64,000 nt of DNA from Dictyostelium firmibasis (GCA_036169595.1 CM069770.1:1507501-1571500); one strand, 5' to 3'. Counted from the stretch's first letter, positions 50,401-64,000 are shown. Notes: a model not told the origin generated them from the letters alone. Numbers and translations are program-made.

Positions 50401-50764
50401 CCTTTTCCTCTTTTTGTTTTAGTTTCTTTAAATTTTTATCCTCTTTTGAATTTAATTTACTTGATGATCCTTTAGATTTTGATGGTGTAATCATTGAATC
50501 TGGTGTTGATGTTGCAGATGTTGGTGTGGTTGGTGTTGTTTCTGATTCTGGCTCTGTTGTTGACGATGTTGTTGCTGTTGTTGTTGTTGTGGTGGTGGTG
50601 GTGGTTATTTCTTTTTGTTTTTCATCTTCAATATTTAAACTATCCTCATTACTATGATCACTATTTGTATCATTAACAACTTGTTGGTCTATGACAACCT
50701 CCTTTTTGATATCTTCTAATTGTTCATCTATTGATAAGACATATCCAAAAAATTTAATTTTCAT
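47465..50764 (-). CDS. RhoGEF (DH-PH) protein
   Basis: A 1099-residue protein. Residues about 438-640 form a Dbl-homology domain: the CR1-like INEIINTEKDYIADLNIII, and the late conserved block FLIKPVQRLCKYPLLLRELI, which is the strongest signature. Residues about 660-770 form a PH domain (TRYLIREATF ... MHYYLFNDIIM ... WFTDLDELI). DH-PH pairs load GTP onto Rac/Rho GTPases at membranes to direct actin. The N-terminus has Thr/Ser-rich runs and a long Lys/Glu-rich part (about 105-240) with repeated LEKQKQKEEKEQKIKEEKE and KEKEKE arrays, probably a coiled coil or single helix. The C-terminus is Pro/Ser/Thr-rich with KPLPPPPPK and other possible SH3 sites. The start at 50764 is in a good A-rich context. 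Confidence 0.92.
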   Translation of the reverse strand: MKIKFFGYVLSIDEQLEDIKKEVVIDQQVVNDTNSDHSNEDSLNIEDEKQKEITTTTTTTTTTATTSSTTEPESETTPTTPTSATSTPDSMITPSKSKGSSSKLNSKEDKNLKKLKQKEEKERLEMEKQKQKEEKEQKIKEEKERLELEKQKQKEEKEQKIKEEKERLEMEKQKQKEEKEKLKEEKEKSKREQKDKDKDDEKEKEKEKEKEKEKEKEKEKEKEKEKEKEKDKDKDSTPTKGPLTREPSVISKIFSVKKSNSLIIERSTSPIPIDSSPSKSFIDASSTNNNNNNSSGNLSTSIGTTSDRNSISSEDANIIQETNSENNEINNNNKSRTSTPTPINSEGIEKSVSSSDLSIVATTVGLNTSPSISDNINVVGGIGAEGGSSNVVGDKTELSSGSSVISSPNGGTKREVVIKVTRAFAPVVHQNVMKEEGENKMRNMVINEIINTEKDYIADLNIIINFILTPLKESKIIPEKDISIIFSNIQLLLNVNKELLNDLLQKAPDEKPNHTVGTCFIYFFKYLKIYSGYCANQTISSDHIARCGKKIPAFKQFLEEKQASTECRQCNLESFLIKPVQRLCKYPLLLRELIKNSCEGHPDLANLEKAFTEIQNVVLSVNESKRKAEIHQKMYKIHEKLQAPEKFVFFTPTRYLIREATFGELTEEKDKISGRMHYYLFNDIIMRTQKDKKSIRLETLFIIASTNIDGEENRGSSFCNTFEISQPGTTGRRFTLVADSYEQKMEWFTDLDELIKPHREEYSRNADKVLDHIKRSTIATTNPSSTSISTDSPKSLHRTQTASGALQQQQTKPIHTIPSKPLPPPPPKSKSSSTNTTPTTPTTNIAVEVEPTLVEPTSTQLPSQTPVAKPRPISVVKKTFITNSNQPASQPISDQAPPIPSRQQRPLSVTPAPSQPVTTQLTEDNNTVPTKTTRPLPKPGSFTAPAPVSTLINNNTTNTPVTTTNQPAKPIAFPSKLSNLKQAAPNNSARSASTYVPSTSHSSFVPSVKNNNNNNIVTKDDLSLPSSANNSNTDFTTPPISKPRIMPLPPRGGSAVNIGTTTNTPVPLPSSITPTTTPPHSPQTSELNLTKKPIIPPRK

Positions 50765-50877
50765 TTTTAGTTTTTTTTTTTTTTTCCAAAATTTTTTTAT
50801 GGTGATTAGTATTTTTTTTATTATTTTACTATTACTGTTTTGAATGATTGTGAGTTGGTAATAAGAGTACGTGCGAT

Positions 50878-50909
<32 letters not shown>

Positions 50910-51166
50910 GGTATGTATGCATGTGTGTGAGTGTGATTTAAAAAAAAAATAAATAAATTTAAAAATAATTAAATAAAAATAAAATAAAAATATATTATAA
51001 AATTGTATATATTTACCTTTAGTCATTTTTATTTTTATTTTTTTTTTTTTTTAAAATTATTTTTTAAAAAAAAAATATATATGCATATATTTATATATAC
51101 GTTATTTGTTAAAATTTTAATTATTGCTACTATTATACATAAATAAATAAATGTTATTGTTTAAAT

Positions 51167-51206
<40 letters not shown>

Positions 51207-51877
51207 GAATATGTGAGAGTGTGGGTTGGGTGGTTGTATTAATAGAAAAAAAAAAAAAAAACAATGATTATAAAATTATTTTGATTTAAATATTGTGAGG
51301 AGGGTTTGGTGTGTTTTATGTTTTGTGTTTTGTGGTATGTGGTTTTTAGTTTTTGTGTATGTTTGGTGTTTGTTTGGTGTTTTTATGGAAGTTTGTTGAT
51401 ATATTTAAATATATATATATACATATAAAAATGTACAGTTATTTTATTTTTTTTTATTTTTTTTTATTTTTTTTATTCTATTTTTTTATTTATATCACTT
51501 TTTCAAAAAAAAATAAAAAAAAAAAAAAAATATCTAAAACAAGATGGTTAGTTAGATTTTGAGGATGATTTAAAATAAATAATTAATAAATGAATATTAA
51601 TAAACCAATAAATAAATTTGAGAATTAAATATATAAAGCGAGAAGTGAGCAATTTTTTTTTTTAAAAAATAAAAAAAAAAAAAAAAAAAAGTATTGAAAA
51701 AAAAAAAAAGTGGTTTTGATTTTTTTTTTTTTTTTTTGTCAAAAGGGAAATCGCAGTTGTGTTTTCAAATAAAAAAATCGTAAAAAAAAAAAAAATAATA
51801 AAATTTAAAAAAGAGAGATTTTTGAAAGTTTAATTTGATATAATAAATTAAAATAATTTGAATTATTTAAAAAAATA

Positions 51878-51935
<58 letters not shown>

Positions 51936-52395
51936 TAAAATAAAATAAATAAAAGTAAAAAAATAATTGAAATAAAAAAAAAGAAATTTGGTATAATTAT
52001 ATGGGATGACAAATTTTCTATTTTTAGTTTTTTTTTTGGTTGTTTTTAAATTTTATTTTTTTTTTTTTTTTTTTTTTTTTTGATTGTTTTTAAATTTTAT
52101 TTTTTTTATTTCACTTTTATTTTTTTAAATGTATTGTGTTTCCAATAAAATCAATACTTATTGATTGTTTAATAGACAAATCAAACTCTTGGTTTTAAGA
52201 TAACATCAAAAAAAGGAAATGGATAAAAATCTAAAAATTTAAGATTAAAAGTTTATCATTGGTGCATGGTAATAGATCGAAATCACTTTTATCTATTCCC
52301 CCCCATACACACATAAATTCCAATAACCCAATCATTATTTTTTACCACAAATAAAAAAAATAAAATAAAATAAAATAAAAAAAATGGAATCACAC

Positions 52396-52434
<39 letters not shown>

Positions 52435-53120
52435 AAACAAAATAAATAAATAATATTAATAACAAAGTAAAAGAATGTAAAAGATTTTTTTTTTTCAAAA
52501 AAAAAATTTATAATAACTTATCATACAATTAAATTTAATTTTTTTTTTTTGGTGTCTGTTTATTTTTTTTTTCGCAAAATTTTATTTTTATTTTATTTAA
52601 GTTAACAAAACCAAAAAAAAAAAAAAAAAAAAAAGAAAAAAAAGAAAAAAAAGAAAAATAAAATTTTAGACCTCTTTTCTCATTTTAAGTGAAATAAAAA
52701 TATTTTTAAAAAAATTGAAACCCCTCAAATATTTCTTTATTAAAATAAGAAATTGTAATTTATTCTTTTTTTTTAAAAACAACAAAAATACTTGTTTTTT
52801 TTATTAAGAAAATATTAAAAAAATAATATAAAAATTAAATAGTTCATAATAGTTGGTTAAATTACTAATATTAGTAATATTATTAATAACAAGATAAAGT
52901 ATTTTATATTTATTCTTTAATTTAGTTGAAAAAAGAAAAAAAAATAAAAACAAATTTATTTTTTTTTTTTCATTTTTTTTTTTTAAAAAGTTTTTCGTTA
53001 CTCGTTTACAAAAAAAATAAAAAAAATTTCAAAAAAAAAAAAATTGTGTGGCAGGTTTAAAAATTACTTTTTGAAATTTTTTTCAGTCTTTTTCGCAATA
53101 ATTTCCGATAACATCACAAT
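50765..53120. other. 2.3 kb AT-rich intergenic region
   Basis: Divergent spacer between the RhoGEF gene and rps23. It contains A/T homopolymers, an (AAT)n array at about 51878-51935 and some TG-rich sequence at 51210-51380. An ATG ACT AAA G/GTAAAT word at 51015-51026 on the minus strand looks like a mini first exon, but no acceptor gives an open frame into the RhoGEF. The last part (about 53040-53120) is less biased and probably holds the rps23 promoter and leader. Confidence 0.5.
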
Positions 53121-53954
53121 ATGGGGTATGTCACTCACTCACTAACTCCTTAATGTTACTATGTCTCTCTTTATATCCATGAAATAAATAAATAATGATA
53201 ATGATAATGATAGATAAATTGGTCGATATGAGGATGAGAAACAACAGCAACAGCAAATAACAATTGAACCCATCACATATCACTTATCACATATCTCTTA
53301 TCGTATACTAATTTTGATCTTTGAATATAGTAAGCCAAATGGTTTAAAAACAGCTAGAAAGCTTAGAAATCACAGAAGAGTCCAAAGATGGAACGATAAG
53401 CTCTACAAAAAGGCTCATTTCGGTACTGCTCTTAAAGGTTTGTATTGTGAAAGAGAAAGAAAGAACCAAAAACAAAACAAAAACTAATTTTTTTTTTTTT
53501 TACAGCCAATCCATTCGGTGGTGCCTCCCATGCCTCTGGTATCGTCGTAAGCAGACTTGGTATCGAAGGTATGTAAACGTATTTTTAAAATCGATAATTT
53601 AACATATACTAATTTCTTTATTATAGCCAAACAAGTAAGGATTAATTTTTAGGTTAGGGTAAAATAATATAGGATTTATACTAATATGTAATTTCATAAA
53701 AATAGCCAAATTCTGCCATTCGTAAGTGTGTCAGAGTTCAATTAAAAAAGAACGGTAAAAAAATCACTGCTTTTGTCCCAAATGATGGTTGTTTAAATTA
53801 CATCCAAGAAAATGACAAAGTTTTAGTTGCTGGTCTCGGTCGTTCAGGTCACTCTGTCGGTGATATTCCAGGCGTTCGTTTCAAGGTTGTCAAAGTTTCA
53901 TCTGTCTCCCTCATTGCCATCTACCGTGGTATCAAAGATAAGCCAAACGTATAA
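53121..53954 (+). CDS. rps23: 40S ribosomal protein S23 (uS12), five coding exons with an 8-nt exon
   Basis: A 143-residue protein, the same length as in mammals, at the decoding centre of the small subunit. Exons: 53121-53125 (ATGGG), 53331-53437, 53506-53568, 53627-53634 and 53706-53954. All introns are GT-AG. Exon 4 is only CCAAACAA, flanked by TATAG and GTAAGG; skipping it joins GAAG to CCAAATTC and shifts the frame to an early stop. With it the protein reads [14 protein letters not shown], the invariant S23 sequence. The loop PNDGCLNYI and [18 protein letters not shown] match the family; the proline of KQPNSA is the site hydroxylated by OGFOD1-type enzymes in other eukaryotes. Codon use is of the highly expressed type. 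Confidence 0.96.
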
Positions 53955-54313
53955 ATAAATATTGGGATTATATATCTTTTTTAAAAAAGCAGATAATAAC
54001 AAATTTATACAATTTTTTTTTTTTATCCATTATATTGGTTTTTTTTTTTTTTTATCTGCATTATTTTTATTAAAAATTTTTTTTTGACAAATGAAATTTT
54101 AATATTTTATTTAATTTAAAAAAATAATTTAACAAATTAAGAAATACTAATATTATTTTATTTAATTTAAAAAAATAATTTTCAAAAAACCATTTTTTTT
54201 TTTTTTTTTTTTAAAATAAAATTTTTTTTTAATTAAATTAACAACCACAACACAAACAAAAAAAATAAATTTTTTATATAGAAATAAAAAACTAAGTTTT
54301 AATAATATTGATA
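53955..54313. other. AT-rich spacer between rps23 and the dehydrogenase
   Basis: A/T runs with a repeated word TATTTTATTTAATTTAAAAAAATAATTT at about 54101-54131 and 54153-54182. No gene is seen. Confidence 0.4.
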
Positions 54314-55090
54314 ATGAAGATTAATGGTAAAACATTTATAGTAACAGGTGGGGCATCAGGATTAGGATTAGAGACAAGTAGACATCTTAGTTCATTAGGA
54401 GCAAATATATTTATAATGGATATGAATGAAGAGAATGGTAGAAAAGTTGTTGAAGAGTTGGGTAGTGATAAAACAATGTTTTCATCAGTTGATATTACAT
54501 TAGAGGATTCAGTGAAATTATCATTAGAACATTGTTTAAAAAAATTTAAAGAGATTCATGGTGTTATAAATTGTGCAGGAATTGCAGCTGCAATGAGAGT
54601 AGTTAAAAGAGATGGTGAAATTCATCCATTGGATTTATTCACTCGTGTCGTTATGGTCAATCTAATTGGCACATTTAATGTAATTAGATTAGTTGCTGAT
54701 ATAATAAACAAACAAAATAAATCAAATGATGAAGAGGAAAAAGGAGTTTTCATTATGACTGCATCAATTGCAGCATTCGAAGGTCAAGTAGGTCAATCGG
54801 CCTACAGTGCTAGTAAGAGTGGTGTGGTCGGTATGACTCTACCAATGGCAAGAGAATTTGCAACATTAAAAATTAGAATCAATACAATTGCACCAGGTAC
54901 ATTTGAAACTCCAATGATTGGAATGCTTCCACAAACTGCAATTAAATCTATCAATGATTCAATCCCTTTTCCAAGTAGAATGGGTAAACCAAAGGAATAC
55001 GCTTTCTTATGTCAACATTTAATTGAAAATACTTATATAAATGGTGAGGTCATTAGATTAGATGGCGCACTTCGTTTATCAAAATTGTAA
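54314..55090 (+). CDS. 3-hydroxyacyl-CoA dehydrogenase type-2 (HSD17B10 family SDR)
   Basis: A 258-residue short-chain dehydrogenase starting MKINGKTFIVTGGASGLGLE. NAD-binding TGGASGLG is at about residues 11-18, an NCAGIA motif at about 85-90, and the catalytic triad is Ser (TASIAAFEGQVGQ), Tyr-x-x-x-Lys (YSASK) at about 165. FEGQVGQSAYSASKSGVVGM and NGEVIRLDGA are the signature of the HSD17B10 type. That enzyme oxidises 2-methyl-3-hydroxybutyryl-CoA in isoleucine breakdown and short-chain fatty acids in mitochondria; in animals it is also part of mitochondrial RNase P. The ATG at 54314 is the first in frame. The N-terminus is not obviously a presequence. Confidence 0.92.
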   Translation: MKINGKTFIVTGGASGLGLETSRHLSSLGANIFIMDMNEENGRKVVEELGSDKTMFSSVDITLEDSVKLSLEHCLKKFKEIHGVINCAGIAAAMRVVKRDGEIHPLDLFTRVVMVNLIGTFNVIRLVADIINKQNKSNDEEEKGVFIMTASIAAFEGQVGQSAYSASKSGVVGMTLPMAREFATLKIRINTIAPGTFETPMIGMLPQTAIKSINDSIPFPSRMGKPKEYAFLCQHLIENTYINGEVIRLDGALRLSKL

Positions 55091-55167
55091 AAAATAAAAA
55101 AAATAAAAAATTCAATTAATAAACAAAATTGTAAAAAAAAAAAAAATAATAATAAAATTTTGGTAAC

Positions 55168-55219
<52 letters not shown>

Positions 55220-55339
55220 TAATTGTGTTAATTTTTTTTTTTTTTAATATTATTTTTTATTTTTTTTTATTTTGTTTTTTCATTTATAAATTTATTTTTA
55301 TAAATTTATTAATTATTTCAACTCCAATATAAAACAAAA

Positions 55340-55731
55340 ATGACCCCTTATTTAAAAATAATTAAATCATCATACACTCTTTTATCATTTTTCTATTTAA
55401 TTGCAAATACAATTATAAGGACAATTCAAAATGTTCCAACATCACATAAAGTTATATTAGTCTCGTTATACTATTTAGTATTTTCATTATTTATTACAAG
55501 AATATTTTATGGATCACCTCAAAAAATTATCCAAACATATATTCATGGTAATATTAATTAATAATAATAATAACAAAAAAAAAAAAAAAAAAAAATAACA
55601 AATTTATTAACATAAATTTAATTATTTCAGAGAAATTTGAGAGTGGAAATGTTTCAACTATTTCATTATTTTTCACTTTATTTGTTTCGATTTTGTTGTT
55701 TACCAGTTTTTCAACTATTGGAATATCCTAA
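55340..55731 (+). CDS. small three-helix membrane protein
   Basis: Two exons, 55340-55547 and 55631-55731, give 102 residues. The donor is ATG/GTAATA and the acceptor is TTTCAG, phase 1, joining TYIH to EKFESGN. Three hydrophobic helices are visible: TLLSFFYLIANTII, KVILVSLYYLVFSLFITRIF and ISLFFTLFVSILLFTSF. I do not recognise a family. It starts MTPYLKIIKSS and has no signal-peptide cleavage motif, so it is likely a polytopic organelle membrane protein. The upstream 249 bp contain a run of more than 40 T. An AATAAA follows the stop by about 40 bp. Confidence 0.65.
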
Positions 55732-56030
55732 ACTTTATATAAATCAGTTTGTTGAATATCAAAATATGTAAATAAAATCAATATGTAAATAAAGGAATTA
55801 AATTTAATTATATTAAATTTAAAATATAATAAAATAAAATATAGAATTATTTTAAAAAAAACAAATAATTATAGTTTTTTTTTTTTTTTCTTTTTTTTCT
55901 CTCGAAATTTCTTTTTATTTAATTGTTTTTTTTATCTTTTTTATATTTTCATAATTGGTTCATTAATGTTTATTATTGTTTTCTTTTTTTTTTTTTTTAC
56001 TATTTTTTTTTTTTTTTATTATAGTATTAA
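55732..56030. other. convergent 3' flanks
   Basis: Tail-to-tail spacer between the small membrane protein and the KDEL receptor. AATAAA words and T runs only. Confidence 0.4.
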
Positions 56031-56898
56031 TTATTGTGGTAAGACTAATTTTTTACCATACATTCTGCTCTTTGCATAATAATAGAAAAAGTCGGCGTAT
56101 AAAACAGTTTGAAGTAAACCACTAAGCATTTCAATTTTGCCGCTCCAATTATAGAAAAGGATTCTATAGATCCAATTAAATAAATAAAATGCTCTATAAC
56201 CACCTAATAAAACAATGTAGTTGGATGTTAATGCTTCAACTTCACCTGTTCTTTGTAAAAGTATTAATTGAGGTAAAATTGCAATTGATTCTAAATAAAT
56301 TGAGAATGTCCAAAGGATCTAGTATTATTATCATTTTAAATTTAATATTAGTATTGAAAATACTAGATAAAGAAACAAAATTTTTCAAAAAAGTTAATTA
56401 CCTCTAATATTGTACTATAAATACCAATTGTCATTTTATCATAGGTGATTAATGCAAGGATTGCGCTTGGAGCAATTAAGTAAATAATTTTGAAAGTATC
56501 ATGATCTTTATCGTATGTGAATTTATACTTTCTACCGATTAAATGTAATGTGTAGTATGAAACTGCTATATATGTCATCTTCATAAATGTAATATAAAGT
56601 GAAATATAGTTGGTGAAAAGATCAAGATATCTTGTTGTGAATACAATTGTAAATAAAATTTGTGATTTAAGTGAAACACCTATTTATTAATTTTATTGAA
56701 TGTTTGAAGAAAAAAAAAAAAAAAAAGAAAAGTTGATATATTTTTTTTTTATTTATTAGTATGTATGATTTAGATAAAAGTTTTTTTTTTTTTTTTTCAA
56801 AATTTACCTGCACATGATTTATCATTCTTTATTTTAAAAAGTAAAATGAGCATACTACCTAAATGTAGCATATCTCCTAAAAAACTAAAAAGATTCAT
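56031..56898 (-). CDS. kdelr: KDEL/HDEL receptor (ER lumen protein retaining receptor)
   Basis: Three exons, 56898-56808, 56679-56402 and 56318-56031, give 218 residues; all introns are GT-AG (106-128 and 83 bp). The receptor retrieves luminal ER proteins carrying K/HDEL tails from the Golgi. The protein starts [20 protein letters not shown], as in ERD2 proteins, and contains [15 protein letters not shown] in the form [50 protein letters not shown] and DFFYYY, all family landmarks. Seven membrane segments are expected. The C-terminus ends KKLVLPQ, and the lysines next to the last helix are typical of COPI return. The gene is divergent from prpf6 with 280 bp between the two start codons. Confidence 0.95.
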
Positions 56899-57074
56899 TT
56901 CGGTATTTTTTTATTTATTATATTATATTCCTTTTTTTTTTTTTAAAAAAAAGGTATCGAAAATATATACAAATAAAAAGTTGATATTAATATAATTTTT
57001 TTTTTTATTTTAATTTATGAATGATTCACCTTCACAAAATATGAGCCAATTTTATTTTTAAAAATAATTTTTTT

Positions 57075-57112
<38 letters not shown>

Positions 57113-57178
57113 CCAAAATTACTTCAAATAAAAAAAAAAATCATTTATTTTTCAAAATTTTAAAAGTAATATTAATAA

Positions 57179-60517
<3,339 letters not shown>

Positions 60518-60538
60518 TTTAGTTTTTTTTTTATAAAT

Positions 60539-63160
60539 TTATTTACTAAACAAATTTGCATAAATAATTTTAAGTTTTTCTGTGGGTAAAATACCAATTA
60601 TATTTTTTTTAAAATAATCAACATTTGGAACTTCTAACGATAATAAAGTTTCAGGTATTGAACCAACTGTGAGAGGTTGTTTTAAAGTGTCAATTTTCAA
60701 ATGTTTGACAGTGGGAGGTATAGTGCCGGAATGAATTTTATGATGGAAATTTTCATGGAGATGTAAAAATGTAACACTTGGAGGTAAAGTTTCATGTAAT
60801 AATGGGTGGATTGTACCATGGAGGTGAACTTTTTCAACACCGTTTGGAATTATACCTTGAGTTAATTGATGTGAGAAAGAGTCATGAATTTCTAAACAAA
60901 TTACTTTTTTTGGAATTGAACCAACCAATAATGCTTCTTTAATATTATGAATATGCAGATAACCAACAGTACTAGGTATAATACCACCTACTAAAGTTTG
61001 ATCGAACCCATCACCAAATGTTAACGAAATTACACTTGGGGGTATTGAGTCAATTCTGAGTTGAGTTTTGATATCATTTATATATAAATATTTAACAGTA
61101 TCTGGAATGATACCACTATTTAAATTTTGATTGAACCCAGATGATAACGTTAAAATCTTTATACTGGATGGTATTGATCCAACTAAAATCGGAGTTTTAA
61201 TATCATTTAAAACCAACGATGTTACACTATTTGGTATAATTCCAATAACGAGAGATGATGAAAAATTATCCTCTAAATAAAGATTTTCAACAGAGTTTGG
61301 AATGGATCCAACTTTAAGTTGGAATTTTGTTGATCCAATATGAAGGGAAACAATACTTTCAGGTATTACACCTTTTACTAAATCTTGTTGAACATCGGTT
61401 AAAAATAGGCGCATTGTTCTATCAGGTATTTGGAAATAATATAAATCTACTCTTGGACCCATCATTAAACTTTGGAAATTAACTTCTGGAATTTCACAGT
61501 CATCGTGGCAATTAAAGAAAAATTCATTTTTAAATTTTAATTCACTTGAATCTAAAAAAAAGATTGGAGAAAATTGTTGAGGTAATAGATAGTCTTGAAT
61601 TTTTTTTTTAAATATTTGAATCATTTGATGTCTGTGTGTAAAGGTTGTTGGTGACCTTAAATATAAAATATCTTTGAAATCATAGAGAGAAGAAAAATCT
61701 TTGATTGATTGTCTATCCAATGGCGATATAGATTTTGAATTGGGTGATCCACAAACCAAAAGAATACACTTTAGATGATTTTGAGAGATTAAAGGATTCA
61801 TTTGAATTAATCTTAAATTAAGTTTAATAGCTTCATTATTTTTTGGATCATCAATATCATGGATTAAGAAAATATAATTTGAAATTTGAAAATGATTTGG
61901 ATTCCCAATTTTTTGACTTCCTCTTGTCCAAACTTCAATATCTTTACTAATGAATCCTCTAAAAGTAGATTCATTGTTTGGGGTTTGTTCGACTCCTAAG
62001 ACATTTATTCCTGAAAAAAAATTTGAAAAATATGGATTGTCCACTGAACCTAGTAAATTGATTTTTATTCTTTTCAATTGGTCCTTTAATATATTGTTGT
62101 GTGGATCATTTATAGGGTCGGCACCTTTTACACTTGGAGGCACCGTTAGAATTTTTAAAGATCTAGTTTCACCTAATACTTCTATTAAGCATTGGCAATT
62201 ATCCAAAAGAATTGTGTGAGCTATTGGGAGATTTAAATAAAGATGTTTTAAATTATTAATTGAACGAGCAATCAATATCTCTAAATTACTAAAATGTAAA
62301 AATAAATCGTTCGAATGTATATTTGAACCAGATATATCTAAACGTACTAAATTATCAAAATTTTTAATATTGTCCAATACACTTAGATTTGAAATTGAGT
62401 TTTCAAAGAAACACTGGGTAACTCTTTTCATTATCACATAGAATTCTTTTAAGGCTCTACAATTCATTGCACCGATGGTAACTAAATTATTAGCTTCCAT
62501 TCTAACATTTGTTAAATTCGAACAACCATTAATTCTAAAATGTTTTAAACTTGGAAATGGGATCATACTGTAACCAGTAATATCAAACGTTAGTGTTTTT
62601 AAACTGAGACAATAGGATAAATCTAATACAACCAAAGTACCCAAATTAAAGCCTAATAAATCACTTTTGGTGATAATAGAGTTTTTTAAAGCAATCAGTT
62701 TTAATTCTTTTCCCTTTAAAATTTCAATTATAGATTTTTGGCGTGCTTCATTAATGTCTTTAAAGTTCGTTTCCTTTAAAAATGATTCGAATTGATTATC
62801 TTCAATCTTAAATTGTGAACTACTATTTTTTTCAAACTCTTCAATAAAGTGATGAATATTTTGAAATTTCATTTTACAAAATTCATCTAATTCTTCCAAT
62901 GCTTGCCTTGGACCAAATTTACCACTCCATAGTGCGTTTTGGATTTCATTTACATCTGGAAACTCTCTTGAATCCAATAAAATATTAGATTTATGTTTTG
63001 TTGTTGATAGTACTTCAATTTTTTCATTCTCTTTAATATTGTGGTACTTTCTATACTTTTCAATTAATGTTAAGTCTGAATTAAATACCCATTCTCTGTA
63101 TCTATTTGCAATCATTGGTTCTAATTCCTCTAGTAATTCAAAATGTGTAATGTTTTTTAA

Positions 63161-63250
<90 letters not shown>

Positions 63251-64000
63251 TTCATTATTAATCTCATTATTGATTTGATTATTATTAATTTCATCACTTG
63301 ATTTATAAGAGGTTAAAATTTGTTGTAAACGTGTTAGTTTACTAAACATTTGTTTAATCATACCTTTTGTAAAAGATATTCCAATAATAGTTTTTCTTTG
63401 ATTTAATAATAATTCTTGATTTAATTTAAAGTGATCTAAAGAAGCGTCATGCTGTTCAATTAAATTTTTTACCCAATCTCTGCAAACTTTATAAATATCC
63501 ATGTTCTTAATGATATCAATAACATCTTGATGTACTGGTTGTTTCATTTGATCGAATAAATATAAAGCAGTTTCAACTTGTAATGATAGTCTACTAAATG
63601 GGTTAAATGTGTTCCCAATTATTTTTGCCACAGAAGGTACGAATGCCTGTTCATTATCTATTGAAAATAATTTTAATTGTTTTTTTGAACTAAGCTTTTC
63701 GCTATTGAAAAATGGTGAAAGGATGAAATTACCTAAATTTCCATCAGCATTATTAACCAACATGGTGGTTATCAATTGTTTCGATATATTTGATTCGTCG
63801 ATTTTATTTAATAACTCTTCACTTTTTTTAGGATCCGATTTTAGAGTATCCAAAATATCTACCAAGGTAAAACCTTCAATCTGTTGAACCAATAAAACAG
63901 GTATTCCACCATTTATTGAGGCCAATTCACAATAGGGTGAACAAAATCCAAATAAAGCTTCAGATAATCTAATTACTGAAAGTTCAGTTCCTGGGAATTG
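60539..64000 (-). CDS. FNIP-repeat protein with kinase-like N-terminal part (5' end outside window)
   Basis: The frame is open to the window edge (about 1154 residues seen), so the start lies beyond 64000. The C-terminal part (about 60600-61390) has at least ten FNIP-type repeats of about 21-22 residues with the pattern GxIPxSVxxLxL (VGSIPSSI, GIIPNSV, GIIPDTV, SIPPSV). The middle has leucine-rich-like repeats. The N-terminal part has NNADGNLGNFIL followed by LFSIDNEQAF, which resembles the catalytic and metal-binding loops of PI3K-like/actin-fragmin-type kinases. FNIP repeats joined to kinase-like domains are a dictyostelid speciality; activity cannot be judged from this fragment. An Asn run of about 30 is encoded at 63163-63250. 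The gene is tail-to-tail with prpf6, 21 bp apart. Confidence 0.8.

Noticed and set aside
49677-50657. 326-residue open frame on the plus strand opposite the RhoGEF
   Set aside because: Antisense shadow of Lys/Glu- and Ser/Thr-rich codons; composed of Phe-Ser repeats with no domain.
51000-51026. Mini-exon ATG ACT AAA G before the RhoGEF
   Set aside because: No acceptor between it and 50764 gives an open frame into the main exon; it may at most belong to a leader.

Overview
The window is nuclear DNA of a dictyostelid amoeba, almost certainly Dictyostelium discoideum or a very close relative. Intergenic DNA is extremely A+T rich with long A and T runs. Introns are short (about 60-300 bp), T/A-rich, and bounded by GTAAGT/GTATGT-like donors and TAG/AAG acceptors. 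Coding sequences carry long Asn, Gln and Ser homopolymers, and several families are dictyostelid signatures (large polyketide synthase sets, FNIP repeats). No database search was possible, so all names rest on motif recognition.

Layout. (1) 396-659: ribosomal protein S29. (2) 897-13503, minus strand: three cell-surface genes with right-handed beta-helix ectodomains. One is probably GPI-anchored; two are large tandem paralogues ending in a cysteine-rich region and a multi-pass membrane domain, and they share a nearly identical ~0.8 kb tract that looks like gene conversion. (3) 14141-22321, plus strand: a RED/IK spliceosome protein, a zinc-finger plus Nudix protein, a secreted cytidine-deaminase-fold protein, and a sedolisin (TPP1-like, S53) peptidase. 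(4) 21988-44000: a tandem segmental duplication of about 10.5-11.3 kb. Each copy holds the 3' end of the sedolisin gene, a 2.7-thousand-residue highly reducing type I polyketide synthase on the minus strand, an array of ~200-265 bp tandem repeats just upstream of the synthase, and a decayed retroelement fragment. (5) 44675-45041: an intact tRNA-Pro(UGG), a tRNA 3'-half relic and two copies of a tRNA-related ~95 bp repeat. (6) 46078-57178: an N-myristoylated EF-hand protein, a RhoGEF (DH-PH), ribosomal protein S23 with an 8-nt internal exon, an HSD17B10-type dehydrogenase, a small three-helix membrane protein and the KDEL receptor. (7) 57179-64000: the U5 snRNP protein PRPF6 and an FNIP-repeat protein with a kinase-like N-terminal part that runs off the window.

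How they relate. Most genes are unrelated housekeeping functions: translation (S29, S23, tRNA-Pro), splicing (RED, PRPF6), ER retrieval (KDEL receptor) and mitochondrial oxidation (HSD17B10). The accessory part is the polyketide synthase duplication and the surface-protein cluster. Both show recent duplication, sequence homogenisation and local divergence, which are the most interesting signals here. Retroelement pieces are decayed fossils carried inside the duplicated segment.
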